From: Balaenoptera acutorostrata
Taxonomy: Eukaryota; Chordata; Mammalia; Artiodactyla; Balaenopteridae
NCBI RefSeq assembly: GCF_949987535.1
Contig: NC_080067.1
Location: 29,044,039-29,108,038, forward strand
Reading direction: 5' to 3'
Length of the DNA stretch: 64,000 nt
Of this stretch, positions 45,901 to 58,300 are shown in pieces; positions within the stretch are counted from its first letter, which is position 1, and each line of letters opens with the position of its first letter. Below the pieces are notes generated by a model. It did no database searches, was not told the DNA's origin, and saw nothing but the letters and a program-made list of their open reading frames with translations. A program made the translations under genes and the position numbers.

Positions 45901-48900
45901 CTCTGGCTAAGCTCGCTGTACCTTGAGAGTCCAGTGGAGGCACAGGGTCAGTTCTCCGTGGGATCAGGAAAGGGTCACAGATGAGAAGTCGCCACAATCA
46001 GCACCAGGTGGAAGGTGGAGTAGGAAGAAGAATTAAGGCAAGAAAGGCACCCTGAGCTCTGGGGGTTCAGGAGTACAGGATGGAGGAGGGACCTCGCAGT
46101 GGGTTACCTGTCACTTCCTGGTTTGTGGAGTCATGTGGCTTTCATGTGTAATCTGTCCCCCTAGTAAGGGGTCACCTTTTGGGACCATGCCATTCCTCTG
46201 TGTCCCCCACCCAGAGCCCCCAATAAATACCAGGTGAATGAAAAGGAGAGGGTGGGGCAGAGAATGCAGGGACCCTGGCTCTGAGGAGAGGAGACAGTTC
46301 AGGGGCAGCTGTGGCCACAAGGACGAAGCAGAAGCCAGTCCTGCTAGGGGCAGAGGTGGCTCTTCTAAAGCTCTGGCACCTACGTCTGGGCTTTAAAGGT
46401 AAGCCCACAGTGGCTCTATGGGTTCAGGAGTTCAGAGGCTACCCTGGTGTCAAATTCAGCCTGCCCCTGACCGTATGGGCTTCCCAGGGCAGCAGAATTA
46501 GCCAATGCAAGTTGCTTTGCCTTCATGCTCACTTAAGCCACATTCAAACTGTGCTTAGAGCAGGAAAGTGACAGTTACGATGGAGTGAATGATGCAGGAA
46601 ACAAGGGGAACACAGGCTGATGCTAGTGGAGAGTGTGTTTGACCTTGGTTTGCCGCTTTCCTCGGCAGGGGAGACCCACCTAAGGATTTTACAAGCTCTG
46701 AGAACACAGTGACTTCATGTTTCCTGTAGGAAATCAAAAGGTCCTTTAAGGCATTCTAATGATCTCTTTAATCGCCGCCATGCTAATGTGGTTTGAATTC
46801 TGGGAGACTTCCCTATTGTTTATTGTTGACAGAGTGGGGACACATCCCAATGGGTACATGAAGTTCTTTATGAAACGAGCCATAGGAACCTGGAGGGGTT
46901 TGCCAAGGGCCTCAGCAAGCCTCTGCTTCCCAAGGCAGGGTCTTTACTGAACATCGAGATGCTCTTTCTCTCTTTGATGCGAACTTCCAGAATGATCACA
47001 GAGGGCTTTGTGGTAGAAAACCACTTGAACAAGTACATCCCCCAAAGGAGCTTTGCTGGCAAAATTGAAACTGTTTAAATATGTTCATACAGAGGAAACT
47101 TTAAAATAAGTCTGGTGTAACTTTTGCAGGTTGTTGTTCTACAGAGCTTGGTCCAGAACTACAGATTTAAAGATGCTGTTATTGGGAATTCTGTTCACTG
47201 AACTGAGCATCCTGAGTGGTTTGGCCTCGCTGGAGTGAGCGAAGGTGGGAGGGTGGAGCGGGAGCCAGGGCTGCAGAGGCAGGCGCTGGCACGTTGGAAC
47301 GCTGCCTTTTAAGTACCATATGAACCAAAATGGACATGCAGCGACAATTTCACACAAAAAACAAGGTGGACTTCCGACAGAGCAGTTTCTGAAAGGACTC
47401 AGTGTGTTGTTGGAGAACAGCATCTTGGCGCCCTGGTCCAACATAACGGAGAGAATCCACTTTCAACTCCCCAGTTCAGAATGTTCACCAAGCTCTCACA
47501 TGCCTGACAGCCAGACGATGGCAGAGTGATCAGCTTTTGTAAACTGCTTGCTACCCATGCAAATCCTAACTTTTAAAAGCCACCTCTTTCAAGTATCCTT
47601 CATTAACAGGGGAAAGCGAAACAGGATGGGTGAGGCCAGTTAGTAGGCTGGGTTAGGTGTGTGACGGGCTGCGAGGGTCCGCAGGGTCGTGTAAGGAAAC
47701 TGGGTGGGTTTGTGGGACCCAGTGGGGTAGGAGCTGGTGGTGAAGGACAAGGCTTTTCCTATTTCAGTTGGTAGAATGTTCTCTGAGGTTATAATCCTTT
47801 GTTTCCAGTACTTAAGCATCATCAACTGCCCTTTAAGCCGTGTAAAGTATGACTGAGGACTCCGGTTACAGCCTCTGGGAAAGAAAGGAGTTTCTGAACC
47901 CTCGGTAACCCTTTCTGGCTGAACAGACACGTGAAAGCAGAGTGTAGAGCAAGCCACCCTATAGGTGAACAGAGTAGGGCAGAGGTGGGGAGGGACGGAA
48001 AATTACATTTTGAAGCAAGGTTTAGAATAATTTTATCATCATGTGCTTCCCATGTATGATTTCTCAAAGCCACCCCAAGTCTCCTGTGCACTGCTTGCAT
48101 AGGTGCCTCCTATACTGATGAGGTGAGCATTGTATTCAGGTTTTAAGCATAATAGTGTTTTAAGATGTAACCTTATTTGCTGCTCTTTTAATTGCTGCTT
48201 TGCAATGTTTTATCTATTTTAATTAGTTTTAATGTGCTGCATGTATCCCAAGATGCTTCTGTGAAGGGTACCATTTTAAGAAGTGAAGAACTAGATAAAT
48301 AAATCCACATAAGGATAAGATTACATTAGTCAAACCTGTGTCTAAATGAGCATTTTTTAATTTGCCCAATGTTGAGTGTTAATGAGCAATAGTCTCTCTT
48401 TCAAGTGTAAGGACTGAGGTGGGATATCCAAGGTCAGACATGGAGCATGGGTCGAACTGGGAGTGGAAGGCAATATTCCCAAGAGCTCTCTTCGTTTCCA
48501 ATAACTAGAATCCATGCTATCATGTTTGAGCTTGAGCTTATGTTCTCAACAAGTCTTTAAAAGTAACAATAGCTCTAATGAAGGCAAAAGTATATATTTT
48601 CCACTTAACTCTAGCAGCAATTGAATTGTAGTTCTCTTGGCCAGGAAACAAATTCCACAGACCCAGTTCTTAACCTGAATCATGTTACCCTTGGTCACAC
48701 ACTCGACTGCGTTCCTTGGCTTAGTAAAGTAGGAAACGGATGGTGGGTTCGGAGTTTCCTGAACCTGAAGTAGGTACTGTAATGACATAACGCCTCTCCA
48801 GTCCCCCACGGCCACACCAAGCTTTTTATTTCTGGATTTAAGCACAGGCAAGGTGAAAACAATAGCTGAAATTTCATAAAACAGTAGTAGTTACGCCTAA

Positions 48901-49271
48901 ATGTTTTTACTGACTTCCTAAAAACACATTGGAATCAGCTCCAACTGCGTTTATAAATGAAAAAGGAAATGAAGTTCAACACCCCCACTGCAAAATTCTT
49001 TGGTCCTGAATTGGCCAGATGCCTAGATTTCCTTTACGTAAACGGGGTCAAATGTGAGGGCAGCCAATTGTAACCTAAGGTTCTGGCCTCCTGGAGCCTC
49101 ATGATCAAAGATGTCAGTGAAGACACTACGAAGTCGTGATGTAACTTCTTAGTACGGAGAAAACCCAGGCAGATGGAAGCAACAAGCCCAGGGGTCAAGA
49201 GCCCTTGGAGCAAATGTGGCTCATGCAGCAAGAAAGAAAACACCTTTCTCAGGCCTCTCTCCCCTCCACCC
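45901..49271. other. Repeat-poor stretch of 3.4 kb
   Basis: No repeat family, RNA gene or convincing exon was recognised. 48130-48330 is AT-rich with homeodomain-like words ('tttaattagttttaat'). Open frames at 47139-47444, 47640-47957 and 48546-48851 are short, on the minus strand, without domains. Confidence 0.4.
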
Positions 49272-49272
49272 A

Positions 49273-49303
<31 letters not shown>

Positions 49304-49334
49304 CACACACACACACCACACATACACACACACC
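49272..49334. repeat. (CA)n microsatellite, interrupted
   Basis: CA units with single interruptions (cgca, ccaca, catac). The short open frames through it encode Thr/His or His/Thr repeats only because of the unit. Confidence 0.95.
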
Positions 49335-49402
49335 CCTCTGCTTCTACAGACTCCTTCTGTGGGGCTGGTCCTATGACTTTTTATTACTCTCAGATAGCTT
49401 AA

Positions 49403-49765
49403 AAAATAGTCCTCTGATCAAAACAATGAGGAACCACCTCATTCTGGGCAGAATGGCTATCATTAAAAAGTCTACAAATAACAAAAGCTAGAGAGGGTGT
49501 GGAGAAAAGGGAACCCTCCTACACTGTTGGTGGGAATGTAAATTGGTGCAGCCACTACAGAAAACAGTATGAAGGTTCCTCAAAAAACTAAAAATAGTGT
49601 TGCCATATGATCCAGCAATCCCACTCCTGGGCATATATCCAGACAAAACTATAATTCAAAAAGATACACGTACCCCTATGTTCATAGCAGCACTATTGAC
49701 AATAGCCAAGACATGGACTCAACCTAAATATCCATTGACCCATGAATGGATACAGAAAATGTGGT

Positions 49766-49827
<62 letters not shown>

Positions 49828-50460
49828 CACACACACACACACACACATACACACACACAGTGGAATAGTATTCAGCCATAAAAAAGAATGAAAAATTGCC
49901 ATTTGTAGCAACATGGATGGCCCCAGAGATTATTATACTAAGTGAAGTAAGTCAGAAAAAAAGACAAATACCATATGATATCACTTATATGTGGAATCTA
50001 AAATATGAAACAAATGAACTTATCTATGAAACAGACTCACAGACATAGAGAACAGACTTGTGGTTGCCAAGGCAGGAGGGTGGGGAGAGATGGATTGGGA
50101 GTTGGGATTAGCAGATGCAAACTAGTATATATAGGATAGATAAACAACAAGGTCCTACTGTATAGCACAGGGAACTATATTCAATATCCTGTGATAAACT
50201 ATAATGGAAAAGAATGTGAAAAAGAATGTATATATATGAACCACTTTGCTGTACAGCAGAAATCAACACAACGTTGTAAATCAACCTTACTTGAATAAAA
50301 TACACTATAAAAAAGAGTGTGTATAGTATGTTATACATATGGGTGGGGCAGACTTACTTTTCATTATTTACTCTTTTGTATCTTTCAAATTTTGTACTTT
50401 ATATATGCATTTCCTATTCAAAAAGAAATAAAATAATTTAAAAAAAGAGTCCTCTGGTCA
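49403..50460 (+). repeat. 5'-truncated L1 with a probable 3' transduction
   Basis: The copy starts in the ORF2 end ('aaacaatgaggaaccacctcattctgggcagaatggc') and reaches its own L1 3' end at about 50300 ('ttgaataaaatacactataaaaaag'). Instead of stopping, about 130 further bases of non-L1 text run to 'aaataaaataatttaaaaaa' at 50426-50446. The target duplication encloses both parts: aaaatagtcctctgatca at 49403-49420 and aaaagagtcctctggtca at 50443-50460 (16 of 18 match). The peptide frame 49597-49881 runs into the internal microsatellite and is meaningless after that. Confidence 0.88.
49769..49859. repeat. (TA)n(CA)n microsatellite inside L1
   Basis: About 52 bases of TA units pass into CA units with a few 'catac' interruptions, within the ORF2 end of the L1 copy. 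It lies where other copies read 'gtacatatatacaatggaat', so the TA run probably grew from that short seed. Confidence 0.95.
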
Positions 50461-51649
50461 CTTGTAATCACAGAAATAGTCTCAGGTAATAACTATGTTC
50501 CGTCGCATGTAATAATATCAGAATCTGAATTTCATTCCAAGTGAGTTCCCTTCACCAGCTTGGGCCTGCTACCAGGATCCATCTTTCTTTTGATCCTCCT
50601 GATGTTTCCCACTCTACTCCTACTTGCTAGCTTGGCTTCTCCAAGGTTAGGGGATAGGAGAAGGAGGAGAAGTAAATAGGCAAGAAAGGTTTCATTTGTC
50701 TGGCACAACTAAGGTGCCATTTCCCTTTGGCTGTGACAGATGTTGGAAGTTAACTGGTGTGGGCATTTGTGAGGGCTCTTCAGGAAGCCCAGAGGGCTCT
50801 CTAACCTGTGGTTTCCTACATGGTTTGTGCGTTTCATCCACCCCTCCTTTGGCCCCTGAACAACCAACTGTATAGCCCTGGCTTTCTTCCGCTGTGATCC
50901 CTGGCCTCTCCAGGTGACAGTCTAGGGCCAGGTCTATGACAACTCAGCACAACAAGATCAGCTTATTACATCACAGGATCAGTCAATAGGAAACATGCTC
51001 CTTAGATGCGTTCTCAGTGGAAACACATCAACTTCCTAAACTGTGGCTCTCACTCTGTTGCAGGCCGTCTCAGCCAGCTCCTGGCCCTTTAGATTTCTCA
51101 GGTGAGTCAGGCAGCAGGTCTGACACTGGGTCTCTCAATCCTCTGGGGACATTCATCAAGCTTGTCAATGGTCTCAATGAACCTCGTCTCAGGGGCTTAA
51201 GGGGAGGGGCAAGCTTCATCTGTGTTGTCCCTTTCTCATACATGATGTGACTCACAGATTTACTTTGCCCAGTGGAATGTGAGTAAACATGATACACACC
51301 ACGTCCAAGTGGAAGCTTTTAGAGACTTCGGAAGTTTCAGCCCTTTCTCCTGTCATGGGAGAGGAGTGTGCTCCAGATAAGGCTGCTCCTTAGCCTGGGT
51401 TTTAGGATGAGAAAACAGATGGCAGAGCTCCAGCCAACCGGCAGCCAAGAGGAGTCAAGCCCAGCTGAGGTGTGGCTAAGTAGAGCCCAGTAGAGGCAAG
51501 CAGACATGTCGGTGACTCCTAGCCTTTACATAACTTGAACAACAAACATCAAACATCAACAAACACCTTTGTGGTTGCAGATCACTGAGATATTTGGGCT
51601 ACTGTCCCTGCTGCAAAAACTGACTAGCTAAGTAGTGGCACAGTAGGTA
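50461..51649. other. No recognised feature
   Basis: Single-copy in appearance. The 77-codon frame at 51017-51250 and its minus-strand shadow have no domain. Confidence 0.4.
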
Positions 51650-52490
51650 TTAGGAAAATTAGAGGGAGTATGTCCTAGAATCCAAGTGAAGAAGAAGGTT
51701 TCAAGTAAGAAGGAGGATCAGTTGAGTTAAATGTTGTTGATCGTCCAATAAAATGAAAAGTGAGGCTTGACCATTGGATTTAGCAACATGCGGGGAAGCA
51801 TCAAGACTGGTAAGAACAGGGACTTCCCTGGTGGTCCAGTGGTTAGGACTCCGCGTTTCCACTGCAGGGGACCCAGGTTCAATCCCTGGTCGGGGAACTC
51901 CTGCAAGCCCCGCAGCCAAAAAAAAGAAAAGAAAAAAGTCTGGTAAGAACAGTTTGGCGGAATGATGAGGGCCACTGCACTATCAGAGTACATGCAAGAG
52001 AGATTGGGAGGAGAGGATTTGTAGATACGGTGATATGAAAACTCTTTTGAGGGATTTTGCTATAAAGGACAGCAAAGAATGAGGTTATAGCTGGAGGGGG
52101 ATGTGTGGGCAGGAAAGGTTTTTTGTTTTTACTTAAGATGAGAGTGATTACACTAGGTTTTTAAATTATTCAGGGAAGGGGACAAATGGGGGCAAATGAT
52201 GATATGAGACAGAAGAGAGATAAATGCTGGAGTGATGTCTTCCAGTAAGCGAGAGAGGATGAGAGTAACACGCAAACAGGAGGATAAGCCTTAATTGGAG
52301 TAAGATCAGTTTGTCCCTTGTAACACAACAAGGTGGAGTTTAAGGGCATTGATACAGGGAAGTAGGTAGATGAAGGGGGAACTTGTGAAAATTATCTTCT
52401 GATTGCTTCTGTTTCCTTAGTGAACTGAGAAGATCATCAAAGGAAAGAGAAAGCTGGGGAAGAGGTGATGGGGGCTTGCAGGGAGGAGAG
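51650..52490 (+). repeat. Ancient purine-rich repeat, unassigned, split by a SINE
   Basis: A long purine-rich block: 'ggttatagctggagggggatgtgtgg', 'gaaaactcttttgagggattttgctataaagg', 'taaatgctggagtgatgtcttccagtaagcgagagagg', 'ttctgattgcttctgtttccttagtgaactgag'. It resembles a mammal-wide dispersed repeat with related pieces at 3590-4170, 26390-26600 and 27710-28010. The SINE at 51820-51939 breaks it. Confidence 0.5.
51807..51952 (+). repeat. CHR-2-type short SINE with duplications
   Basis: Body 51820-51939: 'ggacttccctggtggtccagtggttaggactcc', B-box-like 'ggttcaatccc', short A-rich tail. A perfect 13-bp duplication, ctggtaagaacag, is at 51807-51819 and 51940-51952. It is only about 120 bp, the short kind as at 24548. 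Confidence 0.95.
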
Positions 52491-52564
52491 AAGGTACGAA
52501 TGAGCTTGTCTAGCAGAGTGGGATTGTTAATGGGTTAGGGAACTTTAGGATTATTTCTGGGCAG

Positions 52565-52675
52565 CCCTCAAAGGCCCTGAGTGCCTTCTGAGTGCCAAGC
52601 ATGATGCTAAAAGCTAGAAGACAAAGGGAAGAGATCCAGACCATGCCCTTGGGAGTCTCACAGTCTAAGGTAGAG
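52565..52675 (-). repeat. L2 fragment, antisense
   Basis: 'tgagtgccttctgagtgccaagcatgatgctaaaagc' and 'ccatgcccttgggagtctcacagtctaagg' are reversed L2 words. 52676-53337 after it is unassigned. Confidence 0.65.
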
Positions 52676-53351
52676 AATGCTACCATCAGCAACATTCTTC
52701 CTTTTCCCCATTTCCATTTGATGTGCGTCACATACTTGAAACTACCTCTGTATCCCCCCCTAAGCCCCACCTATCGCAAATACACTTGGCAGAAGACAAA
52801 ATTACGATGTTGTTATTTATTTTTATAACATGTATTAGAAGTTATGAGACACACTGAACAATCCAATGAGAAGGCCAGATTTTCATTTCACCTTAGTATA
52901 CTACTGAGTTAGACAGGATTTGGCTCAGTGACAGAGAAAAACAAAATCACAGCCAGATGTTTGTGTTGAGGATTGGAGGCAGAAATATTAAGTAAAACAA
53001 AAAATCAAAACTATACTATCAATAATCATCAGTAGCTTTACAAAATATATTTATTCCTATACTTTTGTGCTTCTTTTGTTGTGTTGCCAACAAAAAATTT
53101 TTCCAAAAATGATTGCCTCAAAGTTTACCCTGAAAAAAGGAAACAGAGCAAGTCAAAATCTGCAAATGCCCTGTGTGACTTCTATTTAAAATGGTTTCAC
53201 ATTAGCAGTCCCTAATGGTACCCCTCCTAATTTCCTACTAAAATGCTTTTGAAGACCCAGAAAAGGCCAACAACTCCAATACCATTGAAAACCTAAAATA
53301 ACGGGCAGGCTAGTGCTAGAATCTCACAGGAGTTTTCAATAATCATAAGCT

Positions 53352-54425
53352 GGAGGAGGGACCTTCAAGATGGTGGAGGGGTAAGACATGAAGATCACCT
53401 TCCTCCCCACAAATACATCAAAAATACATCTACATGTGGAACAACTCCTACAGAACACCTACTGAACACTGGCAGAAGATCTCAGACTTCCCAAAAGAGG
53501 CCTAAGGGTGATCTACACGCAGAGGCGGGGCCAAATCCAAAGCTGAACCCCAGGCGCTGTGCGAACAAAGAAGAGAAAGGGAAATTTCTCCTTGCACCCT
53601 TGGAAGCAGTGGATTAAATCCCCTTGATGTACCCTACATCTGTGGAATACCTGAATAGACAATGAATCATCCCAAAATGGAGGTGGTGGACTTTGGGAGC
53701 AAATGTAGACTTGGGTTTTGCTATCTGTGACTGATTTGTTTCTGATTTTTATGTTTATCTTAGTTTAGTTTTTAGCGCTTGTTATCATTGGTGGATTTGT
53801 TTATTGGTTTGGTTGCTCTCTTCTTTTTTTATTCTTTTTCTTTTTCTTTTAAAAATTAAAAAAAATTTTTTTCTTTCTTTTTTTCTCCCTTTTCTTCTGA
53901 TCCGTGTGGCTGACAGGGTCTTGGTGTTCCGGCCTGGTGTCAGGCCTGAGTCTCTGAGGTGGGAGAGCCAAGTTCAAGACATTGGACCACCAGAGACCTC
54001 CCAGCCCCACATAATATCAATCAGAGAGAGCTCTCCCAGAGATTTCCATCTCAATGCTAAGGCCCAGCTCCACCCAATGGCCAGCAAACTCCAGTGCTGG
54101 ACGCCCCATGCCGAACAACTAGCAAGACAGGAACACTACCCCACCCATTAGCAGAGAAGATGCCTAAAATCATAATCAGTTCACAGACACCCCAAAACAC
54201 ACCACAGGATGCAGCCCTGCCCACCAGAAAGACAAGATCCAGTCCCACCCACCAGAACACAGGCACCAGTTGCCTCCACAAGAAGCCTACACAACCCACT
54301 GAACCAACCTTAGCCACTGGGGGCAGACACCAAAAACAACGGGAAATATGAACCTGCAGCCTGCAAAAAGGAGACCCCAAACACAGTAAGTTAAACAAAA
54401 TGAGAAGACAGGATACACACAGCAG
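53352..54425 (+). promoter_or_regulatory. L1 5' untranslated region (internal promoter region)
   Basis: About 1.07 kb between the element start and ORF1, including a T-rich middle (53815-53895, with T and C runs). In L1 families this region carries the internal RNA polymerase II promoter; I see no specific factor site I would call. The open frames within it (53804-54151 plus strand and 54057-54458 minus) are probably chance. Confidence 0.7.
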
Positions 54426-55291
54426 ATGAAGGAGCAAGGTAAAAACCCACCAGACCAAACAAATGAAGAGGAAATAGGCAGTCTACCTGAAAAAGAATTC
54501 AGAGTAATGATAGTAAACATGATCCAAAATCATGGAAATAGAATGGAGAAAATACAAGAAACATTTAACAAGGACCTAGAAGAACTAAAGAGCAAACAAA
54601 CAATGATGAACAACACAATAAATGAAATTAAAAATTCTCTAGAAGGAATCAATAGCAGAATAACTGAGGCACAAGAGCGGATAAGTGACCTGGAAGATAA
54701 AATAGTGGAAATAACTACCACAGAGCAGAATAAAGAAAACAGAATGAAAAGAATTGAGGACAGTCTCAGAGACCTCTGGGGCAACATTAAATGCACGAAC
54801 ATTCAAATTATAGGGGTCTCAAAGAAGAGGAGAAAAAGGAAGGGACTGAGAAAATACTTGAAGAGATTATAGTTGAAAACTTCCCTAATATGGGAAAGGA
54901 AATAGTCAATCAAGTCCAGGAAGCACAGAGAGTCCCATACAGGATAAATACAAGGAGAAAGACACCAAGACACGTATTAATCAAACTATCAAAAATTAAA
55001 TACAAAGAAAAAATATTAAAAGCAGCAAGGGAAAAGCAACAAATAACATACAAGGGAATCCCCATAAGGTTAACAGCTGATCTTTCAGCAGAAACTCTGC
55101 AAGCCAGAAGGGAGTGGCAGGACATACTTAAAGTGATGAAAGGGAAAAACCTACAACCAAGATTACTCTACCCAGCAAGGATATCATGCAGATTCGATGG
55201 AGAAATTAAAACCTTTACAGACAAGCAAAAGTTAAGATAATTCAGCACCACCAAACCAGCTTTACAACAAATGCTAAAGGAACTTCTTTAG
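54426..55291 (+). pseudogene. L1 ORF1 (RNA-binding protein), broken
   Basis: ORF1 makes the nucleic-acid-binding chaperone that coats L1 RNA in the cytoplasmic particle. The visible order fits: a Lys/Glu-rich start, a long coiled coil (about 54540-54760, heptad-like LEDKIVEI, EELKSKQ, ITEAQERI), then an RRM-like part (NIQIIGV near 54805) and the C-terminal basic part ending near 'KPALQQMLKELL' at 55291. Damage: the frame shifts at about 54810-54860, and a stop codon TAA at 55238-55240 cuts the last 17 codons. A further upstream ATG at 54400 is out of frame by one base; judging from related copies it may be the ancestral start, lost through a one-base deletion. The pieces read as 148 and 149 residues, against about 340 for a whole ORF1p. 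It lies 58 bases before ORF2, the normal L1 spacing. Confidence 0.9.
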
Positions 55292-55349
55292 GCAGGAAAC
55301 ACAAGAGAAGGAAAAGACCTACAATAACAAACTCAAAACAATTAAGAAA

Positions 55350-58300
55350 ATGGTAACAGGAACATACATATCTATAACTACCTTAAATGTAAATGGATTA
55401 AATGCTCCAACCAAAAGACACAGACTGGCTGAATGGATACAAAAACAAGACCCATATATATGCTGTCTACAAGAGACCCACTTCAGACCTAGGGACACAT
55501 ACAGACTGAAAGTAAGGGGATGGAAAAAGATATTCCATGCAAATGGAAATCAAAAGAAGGCTGGAGTAGCAATTCTTATATCAGGCAAAATAGACTTCAA
55601 AATAAAGACTACTACAAGAGACAAAGCAGGACACTACATAATGATCAAGGGATCAATCCAAGAAGAAGATATAACAATTGTAAATATTTATGCAGCCAAA
55701 ATAGGAGCACCTCAACACATAAGGCAAATGCTAACAGCCATAAAAGGGGAAATCGACAGTAACACAAACATAGTAGGGGACTTTAACACCCCACTTTCAC
55801 CAATGGACAGATCATCCAAAATGAAAATAAATAAGGAAACACAAGCTTTAAATGACACATTAAACAAGATGGACTTAATTGATACTTATAGGACATTCCA
55901 TCCAAAAACAACAGAATACACTTTCTTCTCAAGTGCTCATGGAACATTCTCCAGGATAGATCATATGTTGGGTCACAAATCAATCCTTGGTGAATTTAAG
56001 AAAATTGAAATCATATGAAGTACCTTCTCCGACCACAACACTATGAGACTAGACATCAATTACAGGGGAAAAAAACTGTAAAAAAATATAAACACATGGA
56101 GGCTAAACAATACACTACTAAATAACCAAGAGGTCACTGAAGAAATCAAAGAGGAAATCAAAAAATACCTAGAAACAAATGACAGTGAAAACATGACCAC
56201 ACAAAACCTATGGGATGCAGCAAAAGCAGTTCTAAGAGGGAAGTTTATAGCAATACAACCCTACCTCAAGAAACAAGAAAAATCTCAAATAAACAACCTA
56301 ACCTTACAACTAAAGCAATTAGAGAAAGAAGAACAAAAATACCCCAAAGTTAGCAGAAGGAAAGAAACCATAAAGATCAGATCAGAAATAAAGGAAAAAG
56401 AAATGAAGGAAACAACAGCAAAGATCAATAAAACTAAAATCTGGTTCTTTGAGAAGATAAACAAAATTGATAAAACATTAGCCAGAGTCATCAAGGAAAA
56501 AAGGGAGAAGACTCAAATCCACAGAATTAGAAATGTAAAAGGAGAAGTAACAACTGACACTGCAGAAATACAAACGATCATGAGAGATTACTACAAGCAA
56601 CTATATGCCAATAAAATGGACAACCTGGAAGAAAAGGACAAATTCTTAGAAAAGCACAACCTTCCATTCCTGAACCAGGAAGAAATAGAAAACATAAACA
56701 GACCAATCACAAGCACTGAAATTGAAACTGTGATTAAAAATCTTCCAACAGACAAAAGCCCAGGGCCAGATGGCTTCACAGGTGAATTCTATCAAACATT
56801 TAGAGAAGAGCTAACACCTATCCTTCTCAAACTCTTCCAAAATATAGCAGAGGGAGGAACACTCCCAAACTCATTCTACTAGGCCACCATCACCCTGATA
56901 CCAAAACCAGACAAAGATGTCACAAAAAAAGAAAACAACAGGCCAATAGCACTGATGAACATAGATGGAAAAATCCTCAACAAAATACTAGCAAACAGAA
57001 TCCAACAGCACATTAAAGGGATCATACACCATGATCAAGTGGGGTTTATCCCAGGAATGCAAGGATTCTTCAATATATGCAAATCAATCAATGTGATACA
57101 CCATATTAACAGACTGAAGGATAAAAGCCATATGATAATCTCAAAAGATGCAGAAGAAGCTTTCCACAAAATTCAGCACACATTTATGATAAAAACTCTC
57201 CAGAAAGTGGGCATAGAGAGAACCTACCTCCACATAATAAAGGCCACATATGACAAACCCACAGCCAACATCATTCTCAATGGTGAAAAACTGAAACCAT
57301 TTCCTCTAAGATCAGGAAAAAGACAAGGTTGCCGACTCTCACGACTATTATTCAACAAAGTTTTGGAAGTTTTAGCCACAGCAATCAGAGCAGAAAAAGA
57401 AATAAAAGGAATCCAAATCGCAAAAGAAGAAGTAAAGCTGTCACTGTTTGCAGATGACATGATACTATACATAGAGAATCCTAAAGATGCTACCAGAAAA
57501 TTACTAGAGCTAATCAATGAATTTGGTAAAGTTGCAGGATACAAAAGTAATGCATAGAAATCTCTTGCATTCCTATACACTAATGATGAAAAATCTGAAA
57601 CAGACATTACGGAAACACTCCCATTTACCACTGCAACAAAAAGAATACAATATCTAGGAATAAACCTACCTAAGGAGAAAAAAGATCTGTATGCAGAAAA
57701 CTATAAGACACTGATGAAAGAAATTAAAGATGATACAAACAGATGGAGAGGTATACCATGTTCTTGGATAGCGAGAATCAACATTGTGAAAAGGACTCTA
57801 CTACCCAAAGCAATCTACAGATTCAATGCAATCCTTATCAAACTACCAATAGTATTTTTCACAGAACTAGGACAAGAAATTTCACAATTTGTATGGAAAC
57901 ACAAAAGACTCTGAATAGCTGAAGCAATCTTGAGGAAGAAAAAAGGAGCTGGTGGAATTAGACTCCCTGACTTCAGACTATACTACAAAGCTACAGTAAT
58001 CAAGACAGTATGGTAGTGGCACAAAAACAGAAATATAGATCAATGGAACAGGACAGAAAGCCCAGAGATAAACCCACGCACATATGGTCACTTTATCTTT
58101 GATAAAGGAGGCAAGAATATACAATGGAGAAAAGACAGCCTCTTCAATAAGTGGTGCTGGGAAAACTGGACAGCTACATGTAAAAGAATGAAATTAGAAC
58201 ACTCCCTCAGACCATACACAAAAATAAACTAAAAATGGATTAAAAACCTAAATGTAAGTTCAGACACTATTAGACTCTTAGAGGAAAACATAGCAAAACA

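Noticed and set aside
53352..54425. Exon or CpG-island promoter of a host gene at the start of the L1
   Set aside because: The sequence is L1 5' untranslated wording, framed by the element's own target duplication.
54057..54458. 133-codon minus-strand frame in the L1 5' part
   Set aside because: A hydrophobic shadow of the L1 5' untranslated and ORF1 start sequence, with no independent support. L1 antisense transcription is known, but I see no basis for a protein here.
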